Origin: Flavobacteriales bacterium UBA6057
GTDB taxonomy: Bacteria; Bacteroidota; Bacteroidia; Flavobacteriales_G; Salibacteraceae
Assembly (NCBI GenBank): GCA_002428995.1
Contig: DIYJ01000018.1
Span: 124,001 to 188,000 of the forward strand
DNA length: 64,000 nt
Direction: 5' to 3'
The position numbers and the translations under genes are program-made. How positions within the stretch are numbered: position 1 is the first letter of the stretch; the number at the start of each line of letters is the position of its first letter. This document shows positions 23,614 through 32,782 of the stretch, piece after piece. Below the pieces are notes generated by a model that was not told the DNA's origin, made no database searches, and worked only from the letters and a program-made list of their open reading frames with translations.

Positions 23614-26547
23614 ATGTCGATTCATTCTTTCAGCTTCATGAAGGAGCATTTCCTTCCTAAAGCAATTTTACCCTTGGCCGCGGTCTTCCTAACCGCTCTT
23701 TCTGCCGGAGCTCAGACCATTAACATTACCGATCCAGACTTCGATCAGAACAACCCGCTGGACTGCAATGTCTACAACAGTGGAGCAGGAGCGAACTTCT
23801 TTGATGATGGGGGAGGAGCGAACTACAGCGCTAACTTTTCTGACACCATTGTTTTGTGCCCCGACCTCGGATTGGGTAGCAAAGTATCCCTGACATTCGC
23901 TACGAATACCGCATTCACATGGAATGTGGATAGCACGGACACCCTGTATGTTTTTGATGGACCGGATGTGAACGCTCCGCTGCTGGGCGCGCACAACAGC
24001 GTCACTGATCCTAATGGATTCAACCATCAGGCTTCATTCGTAAACAACCCTAGCGGCTGCCTGACGGTAGTTTTTGTTTCTGATGACACCATACAAGGCA
24101 CCGGTTGGGACGCTGGTGTAGCTTGTGGAAATCCGCCTCAGCCTTTTGACGTTCACATGGATGGCTTTGTGAACGCCCCAGGTGGAGACACGATCACACC
24201 GTCCGATACGGGTATCATACAGTTGTGCCTCGGAGATTCGATTCTATACGTTGGTTCCGCGGTTTTTCCTTACTCACTTGAAAATGCCGGAACGGGCTAT
24301 TCACAAACCGACACCTCGGTTACGTATCAGTGGTTTTTCAGCAACGGTCAAACCCTTACCGGTGACAGCGTTTGGTTTACACCGCCTGATTATGCCGGAT
24401 ACGTTGTGACTCTGCAGGTAACGGATGCCTTCCCCAGCACGCAGCAATTGATCTCTTTCGTGAGGGTCGCACCAAGGATCGACTTTTCGGGAACGAGGGT
24501 GTTGAATGACTCCATTTGCGAAGGCGATAGCCTGCAACTGTTTGGAGGAGTGACTACTGCTGATACGCTTGGAGCAAATCCTACCATTGCTGAAACTCAG
24601 GTTGGAGGCTCGTTTGCCGGTCTCACCTATTTACCGGACGGTAGCGGTATAAACTACGAGACTGACATCGAAATATCTGGATTTGGAACAGGCCAGGTTA
24701 TGAATTCAGGAGATGATCTCTTGATGCTTCAAATGACCATTGAGCACTCCTTTCTGGGAGACCTGGAGATGATGCTGACCTGTCCCAATGGAACTTCAAT
24801 TGTCATGATCAACTCATGGACGGGTACGGGTATCAGTCCCGCCTTTGCAGGTGGTTTTGGAGGCGGTGGAACATACCTTGGAGATGCCTTTGATGCGAAC
24901 CTTCAAAATCCCGGGATAGGCTGGACCTACCGTTTTAGTGACGCCTTGAACACCTGGGCAGACATGGGCACTGAGCTTGGAAACAATACCACCATTCCGA
25001 CTACGATCAGCTCAGGAACAGCGATGGATACGATTGGAATTTACGAGCCGGAGCAAACCTATGCTGACTTGATTGGATGCCCCATCAATGGAACATGGAC
25101 ACTCACTGTAAGAGACAATCTTGGATTCGATGACGGATATATTTTTGACTGGGCCTTGTTCTTCGATCCGCTGATCAATCCAAATTTCCAGAGTTATTCA
25201 AGTACACTGGTAGAATCCGTATGGAGGAATGGATTGGGAGATACACTTGGACTTGCCGGAGATACTTCCTTCATAATAGCGCCCGATTCTGGCGGGATCA
25301 ATTATTACAACTTTCAGGTGTTGGACGACTTTGGATGTAGCAGCGATACCACCATCGAGGTGTTTGTGACGCTTGCTCCAGATCCTATTACACTTGACAC
25401 AGGCACCTGCGCCAATGAGCTGGAGCTTTCTGTTTCAGGTGCAGATTCTGCTTTGTGGTCAACAGCTGCTGACACGGTGATCGGCTTTTCACCCAGCGCT
25501 CTTGATACCGCTGTCATCGCTACATCCACAGCTTTTGGGCTTTACGAAGTTTCCTTGTTGAGTTACAAAAACAACTGTGTTTTCAGTGATACGATTCAGA
25601 TCGAATATTACTCTGACATTGAGGAGGACATCATTGGAGATACCCTGGGATGTTTTGGAGCCTCCTACACCATTTCACCTGCAACGAGCGAAGACAATTT
25701 AGAATACCTGTGGATGCCTGGTGGCTTGACCACGGAGGAGTTGAACGTTTCAGAAACTGGAACCTACTTCTTGACCGTTACGGGATGTAATACAGTGACT
25801 GATAGCGCCACCATCACCTTTCATGTGGCGCCTCAAATCCTTGAAGGAAGTGTTGTTTGCGACTCATTGGATACCCTTCGACTCGATCGAGTTCCGCTAG
25901 TAGGAAACTGGTTGGCGATTGATAGCCTGAGTGATATGCCTTTCACGCTGACTACAAACGACAGCACAGCCTTTGTGAGTGCTTCCAGTCGGGGATTTGT
26001 TGCAGTGGCCTATCAGGATTCAGTGTGTGCTACTGTGGACACAAACTACATCCAGTTTGAGCAGTTTCCCAGCATTTCAATCATTGATTCCCTCATTTGT
26101 GAAAAAGACGCACCTCTGGCATTATCAACAGTGTTTTTCCCAGCCAATGGCCTTCAGGTAGAGTGGTCTGATGGTACGCTGGACACCAACCTTTTGGTAT
26201 GGACGCAAGGCTTCTATGATGTTACCGCTTCCAATGCATGCGGTTCGGCTTATGACTCTCTTACCTTACGCTTCCTGGATTGTGACTTTTTCATTCCCAA
26301 CGTGATCACCCCAAATCAAGATGGGGTGAACGATGTGTTCACGATTGTAAATTCGGAGTTCTACACTTCGCTCAGCCTCAGGATCTACAATCGCTGGGGC
26401 GGATTGATCTTCAATGGAGAAGGTGAAAACGCCAAATGGGATGGACGAAACACGGCCGGAGAGATTGTGAGCAACGGAGTCTATTTCTTTGTAGCAGAGA
26501 TCGATGGGGAAGAAAGCCAGGGATCTCTGACGCTTCTCGCAGATTAG
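23614..26547 (+). CDS. T9SS type B secreted protein with P-domain and CHU_C tail
   Basis: 977 residues. Two ATGs are possible (23614 and 23638); the signal peptide (MKEHFLPK... ALSAGAQ) favours 23638 or tolerates both. An N-terminal CUB-like domain (about 35-170: DSTDTLYVFDGPD) is followed by a PKD-like part (about 215-290), and a proprotein convertase P-domain at about 330-525 ('IEHSFLGDLEMMLTCPNGT', 'NGTWTLTVRDNLGFDDG'). Ig-like repeats and a CHU_C gliding-type sorting domain (FFIPNVITPNQDGVNDVF ... YNRWG) end the protein. Likely a surface adhesin. No protease domain accompanies the P-domain. Confidence 0.85.
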   Translation: MSIHSFSFMKEHFLPKAILPLAAVFLTALSAGAQTINITDPDFDQNNPLDCNVYNSGAGANFFDDGGGANYSANFSDTIVLCPDLGLGSKVSLTFATNTAFTWNVDSTDTLYVFDGPDVNAPLLGAHNSVTDPNGFNHQASFVNNPSGCLTVVFVSDDTIQGTGWDAGVACGNPPQPFDVHMDGFVNAPGGDTITPSDTGIIQLCLGDSILYVGSAVFPYSLENAGTGYSQTDTSVTYQWFFSNGQTLTGDSVWFTPPDYAGYVVTLQVTDAFPSTQQLISFVRVAPRIDFSGTRVLNDSICEGDSLQLFGGVTTADTLGANPTIAETQVGGSFAGLTYLPDGSGINYETDIEISGFGTGQVMNSGDDLLMLQMTIEHSFLGDLEMMLTCPNGTSIVMINSWTGTGISPAFAGGFGGGGTYLGDAFDANLQNPGIGWTYRFSDALNTWADMGTELGNNTTIPTTISSGTAMDTIGIYEPEQTYADLIGCPINGTWTLTVRDNLGFDDGYIFDWALFFDPLINPNFQSYSSTLVESVWRNGLGDTLGLAGDTSFIIAPDSGGINYYNFQVLDDFGCSSDTTIEVFVTLAPDPITLDTGTCANELELSVSGADSALWSTAADTVIGFSPSALDTAVIATSTAFGLYEVSLLSYKNNCVFSDTIQIEYYSDIEEDIIGDTLGCFGASYTISPATSEDNLEYLWMPGGLTTEELNVSETGTYFLTVTGCNTVTDSATITFHVAPQILEGSVVCDSLDTLRLDRVPLVGNWLAIDSLSDMPFTLTTNDSTAFVSASSRGFVAVAYQDSVCATVDTNYIQFEQFPSISIIDSLICEKDAPLALSTVFFPANGLQVEWSDGTLDTNLLVWTQGFYDVTASNACGSAYDSLTLRFLDCDFFIPNVITPNQDGVNDVFTIVNSEFYTSLSLRIYNRWGGLIFNGEGENAKWDGRNTAGEIVSNGVYFFVAEIDGEESQGSLTLLAD

Positions 26548-26562
26548 CGTTGATGCAAGGCC

Positions 26563-26570
26563 TACATTTG
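26563..26570 (+). promoter_or_regulatory. -7 promoter box (TACATTTG) of ychF
   Basis: Exact TAnnTTTG, 19 bases before the ychF ATG at 26590 and just after the stop of the T9SS gene. Confidence 0.5.
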
Positions 26571-26589
26571 CGGCCCAAAATAATTCTAC

Positions 26590-27687
26590 ATGGCGCTCAA
26601 ATGTGGCATTGTCGGACTTCCAAACGTAGGTAAGTCCACCCTCTTCAACTGCTTGTCGAATGCGAAGGCTCAGTCAGCCAACTTTCCATTCTGCACCATC
26701 GAACCCAATGTTGGAACGATCACGGTTCCGGATCAGCGGTTGAATCAGCTGGCAGAACTCGTAAACCCAGAGCGCATCATGCCTACCACCATTGAGATCG
26801 TTGATATTGCTGGTCTAGTAAAAGGCGCAAGTAAGGGAGAAGGATTAGGAAACCAGTTTCTTGGAAACATCCGCGAGTGTGACGCCATCATCCATGTCTT
26901 GAGATGCTTTGATGATGGCAATGTGGTGCATGTTGACGGCAGTGTTGACCCAGTTCGAGACAAGGAAGTAATCGATATGGAACTTCAACTGAAGGACCTT
27001 GAGACGCTGTCTAAGCGCATTGAAAAAGTGCGAAAGCAAGCGCAGGTAGGAGATAAGGAATCAAAAAAGCACTTCGACATTTTCGAGAAGTTCAGAATTC
27101 ACCTCGAGCAGGGACAATCAGCGCGCTCGGCCCCCGTGGATGACAAGGAACGCGAAATCGTTCATGATTTGTTCCTGTTGACAGACAAACCAGTAATGTA
27201 TGTCTGCAATGTGGACGAGGGATCGGTACAGTCAGGCAATCAGCATGTAGAAGCTGTTCGCGAGGCTGTTGCGGCAGAGGATGCCGAAGTCATTGTGCTT
27301 GGAGCTGCCATTGAGGCTGACATTGCTTCGCTCGATACTTACGAGGAACGCCAGATGTTTCTGGAAGACCTTGGACTCGAAGAACCAGGAGTGAGCAAAC
27401 TAATCCAGAGTGCTTACAAGCTGTTGAAGCTACAGACCTATTTCACTGCCGGGGAAAAGGAAGTGAGAGCCTGGACGATTGAAGAAGGCTACAAGGCTCC
27501 CCAGGCAGCTGGGGTTATCCACACGGATTTTGAAAAAGGCTTCATTCGTGCCGAAGTCATTGGTTTTGACGACTACATTGAGTGCGGTTCGGAATCAGCG
27601 GCCAGAGATGCCGGGAAGCTTCACATCGAGGGCAAGGAATATCTGGTAAAGGATGGTGACGTGATGCATTTCAGGTTCAACGTTTAA
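26590..27687 (+). CDS. ychF: Redox-regulated ATPase/GTPase YchF (OLA1 family)
   Basis: 365 residues, the family length. The G1 motif GLPNVGKST (9-17), FPFCTIEPNVG, the DIAGLVKGASKGEGLGNQFL switch region and the C-terminal TGS domain (about 280-363, TYFTAGEKEVRAWTI) are all typical. YchF binds ribosomes and hydrolyses ATP rather than GTP. It has its own promoter box. An imperfect hairpin overlaps the stop codon. Confidence 0.95.
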   Translation: MALKCGIVGLPNVGKSTLFNCLSNAKAQSANFPFCTIEPNVGTITVPDQRLNQLAELVNPERIMPTTIEIVDIAGLVKGASKGEGLGNQFLGNIRECDAIIHVLRCFDDGNVVHVDGSVDPVRDKEVIDMELQLKDLETLSKRIEKVRKQAQVGDKESKKHFDIFEKFRIHLEQGQSARSAPVDDKEREIVHDLFLLTDKPVMYVCNVDEGSVQSGNQHVEAVREAVAAEDAEVIVLGAAIEADIASLDTYEERQMFLEDLGLEEPGVSKLIQSAYKLLKLQTYFTAGEKEVRAWTIEEGYKAPQAAGVIHTDFEKGFIRAEVIGFDDYIECGSESAARDAGKLHIEGKEYLVKDGDVMHFRFNV

Positions 27688-27776
27688 CCTGAAACAGATC
27701 GAAAAAACTTTCTCGCAGGCCTTCGCACAAAACGGACGGATCTGTGTTTACCACGAAAGTTTTTAGGTCTCTTCAC

Positions 27777-27784
27777 TACATTTG
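27777..27784 (+). promoter_or_regulatory. -7 promoter box (TACATTTG) of the ferredoxin gene
   Basis: Exact TAnnTTTG, 26 bases before the ATG at 27811. A T-rich stretch lies about 20 bases upstream of it. Confidence 0.5.
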
Positions 27785-27810
27785 CAACACTTTCAAAAGA
27801 CTACTACGAC

Positions 27811-28158
27811 ATGGCGATAATGATCACAGATGAATGCATTAATTGTGGCGCTTGCGAGCCAGAGTGCCCCAATAATGCGATCTATGAAGGAGGAATGGAA
27901 TGGAGGTTTTCAGACGGCACTGACCTGTCAGGTCAGGTAGAAGGCATGAATGGAAACTCAGGTGATGCTGATGACGAGATGGAGCCAAAGTCTATGGATG
28001 TTTATTACATCGTTACCGACAAGTGTACAGAGTGCGTAGGCTTCCATGATGAGCCTCAATGTGCTGCTGTTTGTCCGGTGGATTGCTGTGTGGATGATCC
28101 CGACTTCAGGGAAAGCGAAGATGAACTGACGAAGAAGAAGGAGTTTCTCCACCTCTGA
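27811..28158 (+). CDS. 4Fe-4S dicluster ferredoxin
   Basis: 115 residues. The first cluster motif is CINCGACEPECP. The second, CTECVGFHDEPQCAAVCP, has the enlarged spacing typical of 2[4Fe-4S] ferredoxins of the YfhL/Alvin type. An acidic insertion (about residues 35-65) separates them. It is a small cytoplasmic electron carrier; the partner is not visible from context. Confidence 0.9.
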   Translation: MAIMITDECINCGACEPECPNNAIYEGGMEWRFSDGTDLSGQVEGMNGNSGDADDEMEPKSMDVYYIVTDKCTECVGFHDEPQCAAVCPVDCCVDDPDFRESEDELTKKKEFLHL

Positions 28159-28222
28159 TCGTCAACATCTTTACATACCACCCCACCGATTTCATCGTTT
28201 AGCTTTAGATCTTCGCAGCAAC

Positions 28223-29113
28223 ATGATGGAACGTTTGATATGCTCCACCGCGCTTATCATTGCGGTGACCTTTACCTCGAATGCTCAGCAGTTCAAAGAA
28301 CTTACGCTGGATCAAAAGCTTCAAAAGCTTACCGAGAAGCGCATAGAGGTTCTCAAGGCTGACAACGATAAGGACCGAAAGGCGCTCAATGACGAGTTCC
28401 TGGAAATGATGCGCATTGCGCTCAACGATCCTGTAAGTTTCAAAACTTCTTTTGACACCATTCCTAAGATTGGTGACCTCGAAAGCGGTGATGGCTTTTT
28501 CAGAATGATCAACTGGAACCTTGCCTACAGCGATGAGACCAACGACTATTTCTGCTTCCTGCAATACGAAGACTTCAAGGAGAAGAAAATTGATGTGGTG
28601 GAGCTGAAGGAAGGTTATCGCAACATCAAGGGAGAAGAGCGTAAGACTTTCAAAGAGTCTGACTGGTATGGAGCACTGTATTATAAGATCATTCCTTCCA
28701 AGTCTACCCGCAAAAAGAAAAGCTACATGGTGCTGGGTTGGGATGGTAACGACCAGTATTCCAGCATCAAGATTGTAGATGTGATGACCATCACTGAGCG
28801 AGGTGTTCGATTTGGAGGAGATCTATTCTCCATTCCAGGTAAAAACGCTCGCAGGATGATTCTGGAGTATAAATCCGATGCTGCCGTTTCCCTTCGCTAT
28901 GAGCCCCGGAAGAAGCGCATCATCTTCAACGAATTGGTGCCGATGGAGCCAGACCTCGAAGGTTCCTATGCTTTTTACATACCCATTATGAAGTTCAATG
29001 CGCTCGTTTGGAAGCGCGGGAAATGGACATGGGAAGAGGGCATTGACGCACGACTCAATACGGGAGACAGACCTTACGTAGATCCACCCTCACCGCAGAA
29101 CACCGGCAGGTGA
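28223..29113 (+). CDS. Exported protein of unknown function
   Basis: 296 residues with a signal peptide (residues 1-21, SNAQQ) and no recognised domain. The N-terminal part is helical and charged; the rest is beta-rich with many aromatic residues (YYKIIPSKSTRKKKSYMVLGWDGND). Similar proteins seem to be widespread in Flavobacteriia as conserved hypotheticals. Upstream of two genes that run into dapA. Confidence 0.6.
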   Translation: MMERLICSTALIIAVTFTSNAQQFKELTLDQKLQKLTEKRIEVLKADNDKDRKALNDEFLEMMRIALNDPVSFKTSFDTIPKIGDLESGDGFFRMINWNLAYSDETNDYFCFLQYEDFKEKKIDVVELKEGYRNIKGEERKTFKESDWYGALYYKIIPSKSTRKKKSYMVLGWDGNDQYSSIKIVDVMTITERGVRFGGDLFSIPGKNARRMILEYKSDAAVSLRYEPRKKRIIFNELVPMEPDLEGSYAFYIPIMKFNALVWKRGKWTWEEGIDARLNTGDRPYVDPPSPQNTGR

Positions 29114-29135
29114 TCGTTTTATTCACCTTTGCCCC

Positions 29136-29669
29136 GTGATCCAACCCCTGGTAAAACTTTTAATGAAGCGAGCGCTGAAAGATCAGCGCAAGCCATCCAA
29201 GCTTAGTGGAGCCCATCTGCAGTCGATCGCCATCGTGGTTTGTGCCGAGCCAGCAGCAGATTTTGAGGTCGCCAAAAAGCTCCGGAAAGACTTGTATGAG
29301 CGTGGCTTGAGAAAGGTGGATCTGTTTGTAGCCTATTCATCCAGAAAAGCAGCCAAGGCGTCAGAAGAGAAGGACATCATTCCATTCGCCCCCGATAGCT
29401 TCAATTGGATCGGGCGTATTGCTTCCAGTGACTTAACTGCTGCTTTGAAACAAGAGTATCAAGTGCTCATGGATCTTACGGAAGGTCGAAGCTTCCCAGC
29501 TGATGTGTTGATCACCAAGCTCCATGTGCAATGGAAGGTCGGGCGTCACCTTGCGCAGCGAGAATACCTGCTCGATTTGATGATCGACACAAAAGACCAA
29601 GACCTCAACAAGTTGATCCAGCATATGGATCATTACCTGAACACCCTGAACAAACCCACTGCCGCATGA
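29136..29669 (+). CDS. Conserved hypothetical protein (DUF6913-like)
   Basis: 177 residues from GTG 29136 (an ATG at 29163 is the alternative). It has an N-terminal Lys/Arg-rich start, then alternating strands and helices (IAIVVCAEPAADFEVAKKLR, DVLITKLHVQWKVG). It lacks a signal peptide, so it is likely cytoplasmic. Its TGA overlaps the dapA ATG (ATGA), suggesting coupled translation. As I recall, this hypothetical often precedes dapA in Flavobacteriia. Function unknown. Confidence 0.65.
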   Translation: MIQPLVKLLMKRALKDQRKPSKLSGAHLQSIAIVVCAEPAADFEVAKKLRKDLYERGLRKVDLFVAYSSRKAAKASEEKDIIPFAPDSFNWIGRIASSDLTAALKQEYQVLMDLTEGRSFPADVLITKLHVQWKVGRHLAQREYLLDLMIDTKDQDLNKLIQHMDHYLNTLNKPTAA

Positions 29670-30556
29670 AAGACTTTAGAGGAACCGGAGTAGCCATGGT
29701 CACTCCCTTCAAGAAAGACCTGAGCGTTGATTTTCCCGCGCTTGAGAGGTTGACAAATCATCTCATTGATGGGGAAGTAGATTACCTCGTGGTGCAGGGA
29801 ACTACCGGAGAATCTGTGACATTGAATGCTGGAGAGAAGCAGGAAGTTCTGGACTGTATCACCAGTGTGAACGCTGGCAGACTTCCCGTTGTCTTTGGTC
29901 ATGGTGGCAACAACACGCAGTCGCTCATTGAAGGGTTTGATAAAATCAACCTGGAGAATGTGGACGCCATCTTGTCTACGAGTCCATACTACAATAAGCC
30001 AACCCAAGCCGGCATTGTGACGCATTACCGAGCTCTTGCTGAGGCAAGTCCCAGGCCCATTATTATGTACAATGTTCCTGGACGCACCTCATCCAACATG
30101 GAACCTCAGACCACGCTGGAACTGGCCAATCACAAGAACATTATAGCGGTGAAAGAAGCATCCGGGAATCTGGATCAGGTTGCGGCTATCTTGCAGGACC
30201 GCCCGTCAAAGTTCATCGTCCTTTCTGGTGATGATCCTTTGATTTTGCCTCACATGAGTCTAGGAGGAGATGGCATCATTTCAGTGATCGGGAACGCATT
30301 CCCCAGGGAGTTTGCAGAGGTGGTCCGCCATGCGATGATCGGAGATTATAACAAGGCCCGAAGCCTCTTTTATACCCTTCGCAATTGCATTCATCTGCTT
30401 TTCGAAGAAGGCAATCCTGCCGGAGTAAAAGCAGCCCTGGAATTGCTTGGTGTGATGGAAAGCCATGTCCGCCTTCCGCTCGTTCCAGCCAGCGCTGAGC
30501 TTACCAAAAGACTTGAAAGTACCATTCATAAAATCAAAGAGCATGCGAGTAGCTAA
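29666..30556 (+). CDS. dapA: 4-hydroxy-tetrahydrodipicolinate synthase
   Basis: 296 residues from ATG 29666. It condenses pyruvate with aspartate semialdehyde in lysine/diaminopimelate synthesis. GTTGES (45-50), SPYYNKPTQ, Tyr135 in YNVPGRTSSN, the Schiff-base Lys163 in VKEASGN and the final 'LPLVPAS' region are conserved. The frame extends 135 bases upstream into the previous gene, which I reject because the family N terminus (FRGTGVAMVTPF) starts at this ATG. The 3' end overlaps the next gene by 14 bases. Confidence 0.95.
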   Translation: MKDFRGTGVAMVTPFKKDLSVDFPALERLTNHLIDGEVDYLVVQGTTGESVTLNAGEKQEVLDCITSVNAGRLPVVFGHGGNNTQSLIEGFDKINLENVDAILSTSPYYNKPTQAGIVTHYRALAEASPRPIIMYNVPGRTSSNMEPQTTLELANHKNIIAVKEASGNLDQVAAILQDRPSKFIVLSGDDPLILPHMSLGGDGIISVIGNAFPREFAEVVRHAMIGDYNKARSLFYTLRNCIHLLFEEGNPAGVKAALELLGVMESHVRLPLVPASAELTKRLESTIHKIKEHASS

Positions 30557-31172
30557 TCTCATTTTCGCCCTTCTTTTCATTGCGACCGTATCGCTTGCGC
30601 AAAAGCCCTTTGAGGGACGCATTGTTTACGCTATTGACTACGACAATGTGCCAAACGAGATGAAAGGCCTCGAGAAAATGTTGCCCTCCGAAATGGTGAT
30701 GACCATTAAAGGAACCACCAGCCGGATCGAACAGAACTCTGTCTTTGGTGGGCGCCAGGTGGCCATCAACCGAGCTGAAGAGGAAAACACGATTGTGTTG
30801 GTAGACATCCTCGAGCAAAAACTCAAGTACAGCATCCCTAAGGATGAGCGCAAGGGACAGAAGTACAGGGTGAATGAAACGGACGAAACGAAAGAAATAA
30901 AAGGATACACCTGTAAGAAAGCAACGCTACAGACGTCAACAGGAATTGTACTGGAAGTTTGGTACACTGATGAGTTTCAGAATCCAGACGGCACGGAGTT
31001 TCCACAAATCAAGGGCCTACCGCTGGAATATGAAATCGCTCAAAAAGGAATGACTTTGAATTTTGCGGCACGCAGTGTGAAGGAGGAAGCCATTGATGAA
31101 ACCTACTTCGCCATCCCTGCAGAATATGAGGAAACTTCCCTGGAGCTTTTCAATCAAATGATTCGTCAGTAG
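30543..31172 (+). CDS. Exported beta-rich protein (DUF4412-like)
   Basis: 209 residues from ATG 30543 with a clear signal peptide (residues 1-20, SLAQ). 'FEGRIVYAIDY' after the signal, 'EMVMTIKGTTSRIEQ', 'KGYTCKKATLQT' and 'LEVWYTDEF' are the pattern of the DUF4412/GLPGLI-type periplasmic proteins of Bacteroidota. Function unknown. It overlaps the dapA end and precedes msrB. Confidence 0.65.
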   Translation: MRVANLIFALLFIATVSLAQKPFEGRIVYAIDYDNVPNEMKGLEKMLPSEMVMTIKGTTSRIEQNSVFGGRQVAINRAEEENTIVLVDILEQKLKYSIPKDERKGQKYRVNETDETKEIKGYTCKKATLQTSTGIVLEVWYTDEFQNPDGTEFPQIKGLPLEYEIAQKGMTLNFAARSVKEEAIDETYFAIPAEYEETSLELFNQMIRQ

Positions 31173-31199
31173 TCTCAACTTCCTATTAAACATAGGATC

Positions 31200-31748
31200 A
31201 TGAAGACACTTTTTTCGCTTTCTCTCTTTGCTGTTATTGCGTTAGCAGCTTGCAGTCAGGACAAAGCTGCCATGGAGCAGTTTGAAGGCATTACCAAAAT
31301 CTATGATGAGTCGGAAGAGCTTCCGCTGGCTATGGTCTTAACTCCGGAGGAATGGAAGCAGAAACTCGATGACAATCAATACTACATTCTGCGAGAAAAA
31401 GGCACTGAGCGTGCGTTTACGGGTGAGTATTGGGACAACAAGAAGTCAGGAACTTACTACTCAGCAGCGAGTGGTCAGCCTCTCTTTTCATCCAACTCAA
31501 AGTACAAATCTGGCACTGGCTGGCCTTCGTTTTCGGCTCCGGTCAGCAACGATGCGGTTCTGTATGTCATGGACTTCGCATACGGCTCCAAGCGCGTAGA
31601 AGTCGTGGATAGTAAGAGCGGTTCACACCTGGGACACGTGTTCCCAGATGGACCTGAACCTACAGGCCTTCGGTACTGCATGAACTCTGGCGCACTCATT
31701 TTTGTGCCTGAAGGAGAAAATCCTGCCGATTACGGGGTAGGCGAGTAA
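31200..31748 (+). CDS. msrB: Peptide-methionine (R)-S-oxide reductase MsrB, lipoprotein
   Basis: 182 residues. A lipoprotein signal (ALAAC, Cys18) places it at the envelope. The MsrB domain covers about 45-175: LTPEEWKQKL, GTGWPSFSAPV, GSHLGHVFPDGP, and the catalytic Cys160 in LRYCMNS. It reduces methionine-R-sulfoxide in proteins. The two CxxC zinc sites of many MsrBs are absent: YYSAASGQPLF stands where YxCxxCGxxLF is usual. Confidence 0.92.
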   Translation: MKTLFSLSLFAVIALAACSQDKAAMEQFEGITKIYDESEELPLAMVLTPEEWKQKLDDNQYYILREKGTERAFTGEYWDNKKSGTYYSAASGQPLFSSNSKYKSGTGWPSFSAPVSNDAVLYVMDFAYGSKRVEVVDSKSGSHLGHVFPDGPEPTGLRYCMNSGALIFVPEGENPADYGVGE

Positions 31749-31982
31749 CAGCGCAGGCTTCTCTTCGCAGTTTTCATGTGCTAAAACCCAAGCTCTAAGG
31801 AGCTTAAGGGTGAAAACCACGAACAGCAAGATTAAGGCTACCAAGCCGCCCATTCGAAGTTATATGAATTTCATGGGTGAAAAGCGCTGTTTCGACCGTT
31901 GATAAGAAGTACTCATCGATAGTTGAGGCGAGTAGCAGCAATCCAGAGGCGTCCTGATTATATTTAGAATCTCTTACTGCCT

Positions 31983-32780
31983 ATGAAACGACTCCTACTT
32001 CCCTTATTACTAGGTTTTTGTATTCCCCTTTTTGCTCAGCCTGTTATCACTCAGAACCCTGTTGGAGGCATTGTTTGTCCCGATACCTGTATTACCCTGG
32101 ACGTTACCGCTGTGGGTAATGGACTTTCTTACACGTGGTTTGAAACCGTAAACGGAGTGCCAGCCGAGGTTGGAATGGATTCCGCTGCGTTGGTGATTTG
32201 TGCGAATGACTACACAGCCGATTCCATCGAAGTCTTTTGCATCGTAACCGATTCCAGCGGACAAACAGATCAGTCTAATACTGTGGTGATTGAGTTCAAT
32301 GTCTGTGAGCCTCCCATTGCCAATTTTGGCTTTACGGCCTTCGGAGATAGCATTTGCTTCACCGATTCTTCTGAGAGAGCCGATAATGTAGTTTGGAATT
32401 TTGGGGATGGGGAGCAATCCACCGAACGGAATCCTTGTAATGATTACAATGTGACCCAGGTTTTTCTGGTGAGACTCTATGCATTCAATGCATACGGAAG
32501 TGACGAGATCGAAAAGGAAGTGAATGTCGTATCGGTTCCCGAGCTGCGACAGCTTGAAGCCAGTGTGTATCCAAACCCAATGTTGGACATGCTTTACCTG
32601 AACTCGAAAGAGCGCATGGAAATGGTAGAGCTTTACGACCTTTCCGGAAGAGCGATATTGCAGAGACCTGTGAACGGCTATTCTGTTGCACTGGACGTAG
32701 AAGGTTTGCGTGAAGGAAGTTATATCCTCCGGATTTCCGGGCAGGATGGTGTATTGACACGCCAATTAATGAAGCAGTAA
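31983..32780 (+). CDS. T9SS type A secreted protein with PKD domain
   Basis: 265 residues: signal peptide (1-18, LFAQ), an Ig-like domain with CPDTC near residue 34, a PKD domain (about 110-180, VVWNFGDGEQST), and a type A sorting tail (SVYPNPMLDMLYL ... LREGSYILRIS). Small secreted or surface protein. Separated from the next gene by only two bases, so probably co-transcribed with the M28 peptidase. Confidence 0.8.
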   Translation: MKRLLLPLLLGFCIPLFAQPVITQNPVGGIVCPDTCITLDVTAVGNGLSYTWFETVNGVPAEVGMDSAALVICANDYTADSIEVFCIVTDSSGQTDQSNTVVIEFNVCEPPIANFGFTAFGDSICFTDSSERADNVVWNFGDGEQSTERNPCNDYNVTQVFLVRLYAFNAYGSDEIEKEVNVVSVPELRQLEASVYPNPMLDMLYLNSKERMEMVELYDLSGRAILQRPVNGYSVALDVEGLREGSYILRISGQDGVLTRQLMKQ

Positions 32781-32782
32781 AA

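Noticed and set aside
27671..27694. Inverted repeat TTTCAGGTT/AACCTGAAA at the ychF end
   Set aside because: The stop codon lies in its loop and there is no T run; probably chance within coding sequence.
29531..29665. Longer N terminus for dapA
   Set aside because: The extension overlaps the DUF6913-like gene and DapA homology starts exactly at ATG 29666, coupled by ATGA.
32010..32765. 251-codon open frame on the minus strand
   Set aside because: Antisense to the PKD/T9SS gene, which has a signal peptide and sorting tail.
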